Source: Thermoplasmata archaeon (GTDB taxonomy: Archaea; Thermoplasmatota; Thermoplasmata; GCA-020350865). From it: 38,953 bases of DNA. The stretch covers positions 2,427,710 through 2,466,662 of the forward strand of contig CP070672.1 of the NCBI GenBank assembly GCA_020351895.1. The letters run 5' to 3'. Of this stretch, positions 37,701 to 38,953 are shown one piece after another. Both the position numbers and the translations under genes were made by a program. The notes beneath the pieces were generated by a model. It worked only from the letters and a program-made list of their open reading frames with translations, was not told the DNA's origin and ran no database searches. How positions within the stretch are numbered: the first letter of the stretch is position 1; every line of letters begins with the position of its first letter.

Positions 37701-38953
37701 GAGATGCTGATGTAATTACCACAACAAATATGACAAGTCCTGATACAGATGGTGATGGAATTTGGGATGGTTGGCATGATACAGGACCAGATGGATTATT
37801 TAGTAGGGACGAAAGCGGTTATAATGTACTAACTAATCCAGATCCAAACCATGACGATTATGATATGTGTAACAATCCCAAAGACGGATACGATAATGAT
37901 GGTGATGCAAACGACTTGCAAAATAATGGTGATGATGATGACTCTGATGGAGTTGTTGATGACAGTGGCAACAGTGCGGTAACTACTCCGGATCATGATA
38001 CAAATAATGATGGGATAATTAGCCCAAGTGAAGGAATTGATTTAAACGATAATGGAATTCCTGATTTATGCGAGAATGGTTTGGATGATGATGGTGATGG
38101 CGTTGTGGATGATGATTATAATGGCTATGCAAGACCAGAAGGCGTAGACGGTGCTGATCCGGATGGTGACTGGGGTCAAGAAATGAATCATAATTATGAT
38201 GCTGATGAGGTGGATGGCGAGGATAAAAACGCAAATGGCGATTTCGAAGGAAAAGATGCACAAAGAGGTGAAACCCCCAATCAGGTGGCAGCTCCCGAAA
38301 CCGATCCACTGAGCCTCGACACTGATTTGGACGGATTTGAGGATGGTGTTGAGGATGAGAATCACGATGGTGTGATCGAAGGTGATGATGATCTCGACGG
38401 GATCTGGGATTCAGACGAAGAGTGGGATGAATTTAGCCCAATCGATGTCGACACGGATGACGATGGAGTCGCGGACAATGACATCCATGAAGGAAATCTA
38501 GATACAGACAATGACGGTAATAAGAATGGACTGGATATTGACAGTGATAACGATGGTATAAGAGATGGAGTGGAACTCGGTATTACGCTCTCCGAAGTTT
38601 GCTCGGAGACAACAATGATATGGGGTACAAACACAGCTTCTCCTCATTACGGCACATTTCAGGAGGATGAAGATCCGACAACTACTACGGATCCACTAGA
38701 CCCTGATTATGATGGCGATGGAATCTGGGATGGTTGGCATGATGATGGGCTTGATCAAGAAGGAAATCCTCATCCTGATTGGAAAGGAAATGGACAATTT
38801 GATTCAGCAGGTACCCTCCATGAAATCGATGGTGAGGATAAAAACGCAGACGGTAAATTCGAATACAATAATATAATTACGGGTAGAGGTGGAGAATTCA
38901 ACCCAAATTCCACTGATTCTGATTATGATGGTATAGATGACAATGTTGAGGAT
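22721..38953 (+). CDS. Giant surface protein with three FG-GAP/VCBS propellers and TSP3-like arrays, C-terminus beyond window
   Basis: The frame is open without a stop from 22721 to the window end, at least 5411 residues. I translated it throughout; it stays in one frame and ends DYDGIDDNVED. A positively charged segment and hydrophobic helix (residues 28-45, FAVFAVAIMILSAFAIA) form a signal anchor. In order come: a unique beta region (about 50-530), a seven-bladed FG-GAP propeller (536-916), TSP3-like arrays broken by beta modules (917-1960), two Ig-like domains (2000-2207), two FnIII domains (2215-2439), a lectin-like domain (2440-2544), a short TSP3 array (about 2675-2760), two more propellers (2794-3111, 3209-3555), a second lectin-like domain (3556-3686), and over 1400 residues of mostly TSP3-like repeats. 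It is extremely acidic and probably binds much calcium. ATG 22721 has GAGGG 6 nt upstream; ATG 22706 is in frame but lacks a ribosome site, and ATG 22724 is also possible. Likely roles are adhesion, an S-layer-like stalk or substrate capture. Confidence 0.88.
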   Translation, partial: MMDEEIEYCEGKNRIKDIWRSTRWTLRAFAVFAVAIMILSAFAIAPYRYTETIDIPQIKQTPYEKTFPSGYYDAELTLDNIQDETNIIVTFDNIPGNLDYEEVYFDGSQIGRFGAGMTNIFLITLIADFPPATHHLLFRVGDGMYIKIEEAHGDNVPISVDTVVTGSTFFKKDEGNPGIYTVNFALGELPDDETAYTITLNQLSVPALPFTYMAIDDGVIFEYDIIADAYVEFTLPPGADAFRMVCDQVMNFDLWLNYDPTWTWEYYIYPRFEWTTFHAEYDSYSEDIDELVVGLDANGDMYHPPTLAQIQGISLKVPVYDETTSYIVSSKFEVTGSDTEPPRDVIIEIGYEHVCSFKRPGLDLSIDHHVSDISNPMNEYVSENAELALSSTLPGEQAYVSVPVRIYSGLPGILTLHDVFVLGIEIPNADPNVDYDLDGLTSGEEQDMGRLRSRDYKKLKYDGFDWFYHEINFPNGGGTTGGDDPGDPPELSITLPLNDLSNEVVIEATMQIEGLPLTGGVRDVEFEDSDNTQNTPVSSFVADFDNDRDMDVVVTNEGSDEFTYFKNNGDGSFSSGINYKTGQASDSPKVIIAADFDNDGDLDVITANHGTDTISYFKNEFKENDGYDDGRLFDSGPYNDGINDNRRRDNVGSGSQPIDLACADFDNDGDQDLVIANNGLISYSFLSNDGTGHFAPKKNYDVDGIGSGNPSSIEASDVDNDNDEDIIVASYSTDDTIRMVSVFKNNGNGIFENQENYKTHNKPIEVISRDINDDDLNDLIVLTKEGDGSNNKFDYFVNDGIDRLFDDDNDDTNSNGNRLDFNIDTQPTGMDIADFTSDGIPDVFISTAAANSIYYYYHNPGDTNPFDSKTDLNVDHPSQDVCLEDFDLDGDVDIGVILNEVSGSKFHYIENLNLTPNYVTLDIGNDDIIDWVYDGNLRGAVSVPDFSAAINRYIAENKGDPEAPITIPFEITSDSIGVIKVSNILIKYKIIFSNPYDWDTDNDGLKDGWYDIDGTGDYDELWDEPGERQFLTDPVDADSDNDYFEDGPEQKYWELHPQPLTDYDIFYLADEDSDDDRLLDGEEVRESDTEPYNEDTDSDSLLDSDEWTSYIVDGYFNKEYIYDYTLNQFDTTSFNTGKYYLSDTQDYRINVYLYSVITIDVGNVGPDGLEQTLNDIFLNNVEIQFDGVQETDVETWTSFDESSPISGEYIIYERRTISIAKWLSSGTHDYEFKIMPDIVGGPNLNSLEVTLERLCSEHQRIDPLELDIDLDSLIDGFEVKNSINPLRSDSDGDGLSDYEEVNYDTNPNDFSVKDLNPNNPDTDGDGVSDAIEIGKVGYDGDNGATVTDPLDRDTDNDGLPDGWIDGWTFDIKYGWHFDDSLVDGQIQIYEGEDFDGNGQFDNTALNCEHSNPGQIWETNPLNPDTEGTPDGDGLFDGWEAFYDYQYEDPPGTWNCGVCRFTMGTVSDDSDGDGLTDHEEYVTGTDPGDPDTDDDILLDGEEIFGVYFRTNVRFGARFGDYYRQASWDSSNTWWIDFRYLELWKHLQWYVYINDDSVIPWKRYVIDSTSPIISNAPAGSQADARHFTNKLVARLFDQTRIYYNITNDEIYVWEPYADVEDKDEDKYLNGIYYLFTYSASTPIGHQDHNPLYINPLSSSRIDFRFQELYKGPNPFDPDSDADRILDGDEQYSNCGYPFNTNWYDDFDFDGLINVLDPDSDNDGIQDGLEDRRIKVSNPPYSEPPLSWDVDQDGFANMVDLDSDNDGILDKIERAWYADTDNDGFDNIIDPDSDGDGLWDGLYDTGVDGLADMDETGYNLGPDNLPYSFDDPSENMDPNNDNWRDYGIDGLPDVLEPGYNLGPDGLPYTYDEDASGNPLEFMDPSNDNWRDSIIPNGRWDIGEGTENNSRWDFGERTELNHHRESNELGEDINLNGSKDALETDPLKWDTDLDGLSDGGELSNVEFIYEAEDYSFLPSQIVNDGSAGDRKAVKNVDFSTMDDGPSIIHKPETVAIANRDLILYAVILDDDSITSAELYYRSIGGTSWIASPVSSNVNTYQFTIPGSAVQLPGLEYYIEAIDSESNENKLPRSEFDNPPNFESDYFTVTIAPFTIKHTPIGGSCKSRDIEFIAEAYDDDSNSGDITVTLYYRDSGDTDWNTYPSETLTPQGNGIYSYTLTSLPNNDLEYYIEATDSSPTDSIKDPINGDINPYLIDIFINPNPGPIEDLKAISVDDDPANSIINLVWTASGRDYDPVNNLHYGQVDEYRIRYTDVDPSSYGLLDDWWDDIPNEIVLNNPKIAYSQEEYEVTGLSSGTYWFAIKAKNYLPSELFSISFNTPYAPTDLAEPSAPTGLKAYDFGSIPNKVYLCWNSNPESDINNYKIYRGTSPGSLTHITTTTSTFLIDDTTYGLDDGSTYYYHVTAVDQTALESIPSIEVSAIPAFENRLIVVPQTDLLETLSYRFYVRAKLEPYASSGHLQLRVKDKSNTALVRNTDETELSRGYHWYCTETFSGVSEVFLEAFDMASDSDRPSILVDRVILARIYEGVDVEPDQILDISSGSAQFDVTLSTGGDESIYITGGTMTIYAGDDSTPNDLDNPTLKICHSSETLIWNHYGLMTGGEEEILDVTQEVNRYLNSPENSLRSNVVSFKVEVKSATATDKVKIKNIQFNVKSYFADPTMTDTDDDGLPDGDEVQARETDNKPNWYATDPGDRDTDGDTIDDGVELLGWDIFIEHGNDGEIMHVMSNPLKVDSDGDGIYDFEEINNAVNYHVDAEETSDIIDDGGISIIDSGNNDMTSFYVGDADNDGNNDIVVTRGSGVNTVKIYRWDGKEWVFSDELSVGVNPVSVFVADADNDGDNDIVTANADPTNTVSVLRWTGSGWSSPNTLPVGANPSSVFVADADNDGDNDIVTANTNDNTVTIYEWTGSTWSKRNPDKTVGSGPVCVYVADADNDGQYYDIITVNKNPAGDDTVSILIWSGSDWGPPDNHIVGSDPSSVFVADVDNDGDNDIITANTGSDSVTILEWTGTGWSSSDIPVRAGPTSVFVANSDNTVDSSHNCNDIVTISGADNMASIHRWVGTGGVKWADRVDIDTVESYSAVFMADANNNDLKETTERFTGNDVQRWFELPRKPANGKIAIEFNDVIQDPSTYSVSMISGVILFKNTNIPGAGIEIEVKYNYSSDYEIVALKGDKIWISSSTMHEVYYPEKIDDLPVGDIASGTPYAIAIGDANNDGNNDVVSVNYDVNQLSIFEWKINGYEIEDVWDIPGGPKSVVIEDVDNDGDNDIVTANYDSNKISILAWHYDDWASSSDDGGYSDLPVGLNPISVFVGDANNDDFNDIVTANRGSNTITIWLWDDSAKGWSRELPDLPCGNNPSSVYIDDANNDDFNDIVIANEGSNTVTIWLWDDSAELWNRISPDLNSGINPLSVYIGDANNDGYNDIITANSGETTVTVLIWQSDVTWSPTTLDLGAGVTPISIYISDIDSDHYNDIVSRNIDSVGIFRWDTKNDNWKSPDRIDITSLESIAVGDGNKDMYDDIVYAETDGTTALHLMNLGQMVLDLYAQKNRAVVKRFGENRILRSKVNVDTSTYYQFLVRARLTDTEDFGILETKILDSPNKLNIQLHSQTFDTLIHSYQWFKTEPFKSSTSKVSLVLNDITGSASDLPAVVIDQIVLVKTSELDDEIVGVRDQPIPGPIIESVYLETSITPSDYNKVVYIEVDVDGNDPAMVSEASMRVIRINQETDFDLTVDTHDFLYTFFKDFSISRVIDTSANIGDTIQSLKIYVDIPNGVNGVSVAVHIGGEVIYTTTIDGPQNDYVVFNIPDYEIISPTTGVCMVFTVPIGKYVQIGMLDSTSGADHDLGDAYMLSENKWLPLNKFSWMIKIPKLYTTTTIDIGDDGTVEWSSSAKDFNTVVTGFSHEINRWLVEHPNTNGEDKIYIPIRIKTERPTTNIEITDFKMQFHSFATNPNNADTDYDNLWDGDELQLVDLDSVTTDFLSYPNATDTDHDGVNDYIEVTGSTYKATVWDSTGVGTGQAVENPYNVITDPMNIDHDGDGLCDFVEYRRTNGDSLDSDFDNLEDRNEVRVVFRTNAINGVYYSELNSNYNSNLRVAALTKNNDLDLDEYKTPTKFTGNIPGTAISKTPEGYDVCSDADTLYIDIPDSGSTKAITFTYDISSSDLDHFRYPNADYGIKRQETYWMWTLPYHYDTDLDDVPDGWIMDYMYDDSVGSESPMNGEDLDNSGDTLGDTNYDDYYDSSETWLETNPRNRDSENDRICDGDELYFDEKFSYGGRDNGGLGIWGIKVYDSDGDGVIDPLDQESDGDGIPDYIENWDYDRELDADLITTATETHYEALNKYDNPYFKNQAEMNPYYPDSDGDGLFDGWKDYGLDRLEPGNTEETNKLNGIDDDHDGVVDDNGYPGPDADGTEFNGVFDWVDTIANGVWDEGEECEGFGELGDYTPSYWWGGYGTDPMDWDTDNDWLIDGFYDDLEDPIDYDEDGNYDSGISGEILPYWYDLDVDDVDYDKPDIHWGTYQSDPLEWDTDEDNVPDGVEFYYNSMRPGDHAGTWPDGCYNNVVRYKDIDGDGIRSMKDIDSDDDGLTDGEENWNNDTFLDAMRIPDTILGAFYYIEGDPTDPDCDDDSLWDGAETLWFNNSDEYSPNEVPPTYPFDWYINIWDIDSNDGVASAGEEYDNVASSGPDYDYTYVVFRKGTYNEKPGEEGEVDFTHYKDDDESDDSTWTQTWIAFDPLMPDLQFVGTLDLRVYWYYDDQNYLPPATTQLISKYKPLSRPNIPVLTYEGYEIYVKSTAPHTWAYIKLAEDDYAVYQLDVGISDTYKDHIFSVTINTDPPYGGIHNFVKDHQETYDGRPALDDDQDSDGIRNGVESWYGTNPLDADSDDDGIIDSLEFYWKQDSDNDGKWVTDPGRIGEGLPFFNNGINALDPDSDNDGILDGTEIGLTLADLRWDVIDNPFDNNPVTQEDTNGDLELNNFTGDADVITTTNMTSPDTDGDGIWDGWHDTGPDGLFSRDESGYNVLTNPDPNHDDYDMCNNPKDGYDNDGDANDLQNNGDDDDSDGVVDDSGNSAVTTPDHDTNNDGIISPSEGIDLNDNGIPDLCENGLDDDGDGVVDDDYNGYARPEGVDGADPDGDWGQEMNHNYDADEVDGEDKNANGDFEGKDAQRGETPNQVAAPETDPLSLDTDLDGFEDGVEDENHDGVIEGDDDLDGIWDSDEEWDEFSPIDVDTDDDGVADNDIHEGNLDTDNDGNKNGLDIDSDNDGIRDGVELGITLSEVCSETTMIWGTNTASPHYGTFQEDEDPTTTTDPLDPDYDGDGIWDGWHDDGLDQEGNPHPDWKGNGQFDSAGTLHEIDGEDKNADGKFEYNNIITGRGGEFNPNSTDSDYDGIDDNVED
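24325..25470 (+). repeat. FG-GAP/VCBS propeller 1 (seven blades)
   Basis: Seven calcium-loop motifs of the form A-D-F-D-N-D-G-D-x-D-V-V/I occur at about 24333, 24490, 24700, 24855, 25010, 25195 and 25345. Each is followed by a strand such as TISYFKN. Seven is the blade number of integrin-alpha-type propellers, so the block should close as one domain. Blades 5 and 6 have degenerate calcium loops. Confidence 0.8.
25470..25710 (+). other. Beta module (DIG...INRY) copy 1, before TSP3 array
   Basis: The module contains VTLDIGNDDIIDWVYDG, then AAINRYIAEN, ITIPFEITSDS, KVSNILIKYKIIF and directly NPYDWDTDNDGLKDG. A related arrangement recurs at 34382-34640, in core form at 30412-30750, and more distantly at 26184-26515. 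I do not recognise a named family. Confidence 0.6.
25705..28600 (+). repeat. First thrombospondin type 3-like acidic repeat region
   Basis: Many calcium-binding loops of the form D-x-D-x-D-G-L-x-D-G-x-E occur here, for example DTDNDGLKDG, SDSDGDGLSDYEE, NPDTDGDGVSDAIE, DPDSDNDGIQDGLED and VDLDSDNDGILDKIE. They are interrupted by a beta module near 26184-26515 and by a non-repeat insert at about 27220-27730. Toward the end, at about 28150-28390, a unit of about 40 residues containing GYNLGPD-LPY and MDPNNDNWRD is duplicated. Confidence 0.85.
28720..29345 (+). other. Two tandem Ig-like domains in the giant protein
   Basis: Two related units of about 105 residues share ITSAELYYRSIGGTSWIASP / ITVTLYYRDSGDTDWNTYPS and LEYYIEAIDSESN / LEYYIEATDSSPTD. 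This pattern is common in archaeal and bacterial surface proteins and is distinct from the following FnIII pair. Confidence 0.6.
29365..30035 (+). other. Two fibronectin type III domains in the giant protein
   Basis: The first runs from IEDLKAISVDDDP through INLVWTASGRD, DEYRIRYT and VTGLSSGTYWFAIKAKN. The second has PTGLKAYDFGSIPNKVYLCW, INNYKIYRGTSPG and DDGSTYYYHVTAVDQ. The conserved Trp, Tyr-x-Ile-Tyr and Tyr-x-Tyr-x-Val strands are visible. Confidence 0.75.
30038..30350 (+). other. Lectin/jelly-roll-like domain copy 1
   Basis: Residues include RFYVRAKLEPYASSGHLQLR, GYHWYCTETFSG and RPSILVDRVILAR. It is clearly related to the domain at 33385-33775 (YQFLVRARLTDTEDFG, SYQWFKTEPFKS, LPAVVIDQIVLVK). 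The pattern resembles carbohydrate-binding beta-sandwiches, but the family is not certain. Confidence 0.5.
30412..30750 (+). other. Beta module copy 3, before TSP3 array
   Basis: The core reads EILDVTQEVNRYLNSPEN, VVSFKVEVKSATA and VKIKNIQFNVKSYFADP, followed by TDTDDDGLPDGDE. The order of INRY-like helix, I/F-x-I strand, K-I-x-N-I strand, then a TSP3 loop matches copies 1 and 4. Confidence 0.5.
30745..31005 (+). repeat. Short TSP3-like array before propeller 2
   Basis: Loops such as TDTDDDGLPDGDE, DRDTDGDTIDDGVE and VDSDGDGIYDFEE form a short calcium-binding spacer between the third beta module and propeller 2. Confidence 0.8.
31100..32055 (+). repeat. FG-GAP/VCBS propeller 2 (seven blades, last two degenerate)
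   Basis: Motifs such as SVFVADADNDGDNDIVTAN recur at about 31103, 31252, 31399, 31546, 31702, 31840 and 32010, a period of about 147-155 nt, each followed by VTIYEWTGSTW-like strands. Blade 6 has an insertion in its calcium loop and blade 7 keeps only AVFMADANNND. Confidence 0.8.
32345..33385 (+). repeat. FG-GAP/VCBS propeller 3 (seven blades)
   Basis: Seven motifs (IAIGDANNDGNNDVVSVN and relatives) occur at about 32390, 32530, 32690, 32845, 33000, 33150 and 33290. Blades 4 and 5 of this set are near-duplicates (DDANNDDFNDIV and TVTIWLWDDSA). The spacing is about 140-165 nt. The propeller is separated from propeller 2 by a beta linker of about 90 residues. Confidence 0.8.
33385..33775 (+). 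other. Lectin/jelly-roll-like domain copy 2
   Basis: This is the second copy of the domain at 30038-30350, placed directly after propeller 3. Shared positions are the F-L/Y-V-R-A-R/K-L strand, the Y-x-W-F/Y-x-T-E-x-F strand and the D-x-I/V-I/V-L-V/A strand. A helical stretch, VLDLYAQKNRAVVKRFGENR, precedes it. Confidence 0.5.
34382..34640 (+). other. Beta module copy 4, before TSP3 array
   Basis: It reads TTIDIGDDGTVEWSSSAKD, HEINRWLVEHPN, IYIPIRIKTERP, NIEITDFKMQFHSFATNP and then DTDYDNLWDGDE. Its similarity to copy 1 runs over about 80 residues and ends at the same junction with the TSP3 array. Confidence 0.6.
34630..38953 (+). repeat. Long C-terminal TSP3-like array, continuing past the window
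   Basis: More than 1400 residues are dominated by D-x-D-x-D-G loops (YDSDGDGVIDPLDQESDGDG, ADSDDDGIIDSLE, DTDNDGNKNGLDIDSDNDG). They are interrupted by beta inserts near 35040-35290 and 36830-37320. Several units carry an insertion of the form N-G-x-F-D/WDxGE. The last residues are still repeat, so the protein continues. Confidence 0.85.

Noticed and set aside
24124..38634. Many short minus-strand frames rich in Ser, His and Tyr
   Set aside because: They are shadows of the continuous plus-strand giant frame, whose Asp/Asn codons read as Ile/Val/Ser/His on the other strand.

Overview
The window reads as a stretch of an archaeal chromosome of moderate to low GC. The support is archaeal-type expression signals (TATA boxes with purine-rich BRE-like flanks, GGTG/GGAGG Shine-Dalgarno motifs, GTG and TTG starts, one probable leaderless promoter), an aIF2B-family protein, an AmrS-type radical SAM enzyme and large membrane-anchored surface proteins. 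The lineage cannot be fixed from sequence alone. A Thermoplasmatota-like, protein-degrading heterotroph would fit, but that is inference. There is no rRNA, tRNA, CRISPR array or insertion sequence that I can see.

Region 1 (1-12.5 kb) is all on the minus strand. In transcription order it holds a nitroreductase; a zinc-ribbon coiled-coil protein interrupted by an in-frame TAG; a 1783-residue pure coiled-coil protein; a PPC/DUF296 protein; a GT-C (PMT/ArnT-like) membrane glycosyltransferase; an aIF2B-like protein lacking the isomerase cysteine; a GNAT acetyltransferase; and a serine hydroxymethyltransferase-like PLP enzyme cut by the left edge. From the zinc-ribbon gene onward the gaps are short and most genes have good ribosome sites, so they could form one long operon.

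Region 2 (12.7-15.6 kb) holds a PflX/AmrS-like radical SAM protein coupled by a TGATG overlap to a DUF72 gene on the plus strand. A second, paralogous AmrS-type radical SAM gene converges on the minus strand, and the two stop codons overlap.

Region 3 (15.8-38.95 kb) is on the plus strand and is devoted mainly to the cell surface. It has a 1094-residue protein with a five-bladed propeller, Ig-like repeats and a C-terminal membrane domain; a subtilisin-family protease with a C-terminal membrane anchor; a RecB/Cas4-like PD-(D/E)XK nuclease with four iron-sulfur-type cysteines; and then one enormous reading frame open from 22721 to the right edge (at least 5411 codons). I read that protein by hand. 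It has an N-terminal membrane segment, three seven-bladed FG-GAP/VCBS propellers, Ig/FnIII-like domains, duplicated beta modules, and long acidic arrays of thrombospondin type 3-like calcium-binding repeats. A frame-restricted gene caller that needs a stop codon would miss it.

The most unusual content is (i) the zinc-ribbon/giant coiled-coil pair, with 25- and 57-residue repeats that imply a nearly straight helical rod; (ii) the amber codon inside the smaller partner, in a window where none of the 13 other readable genes ends in TAG; and (iii) the giant surface protein, in which an unnamed beta module recurs directly before TSP3 arrays.
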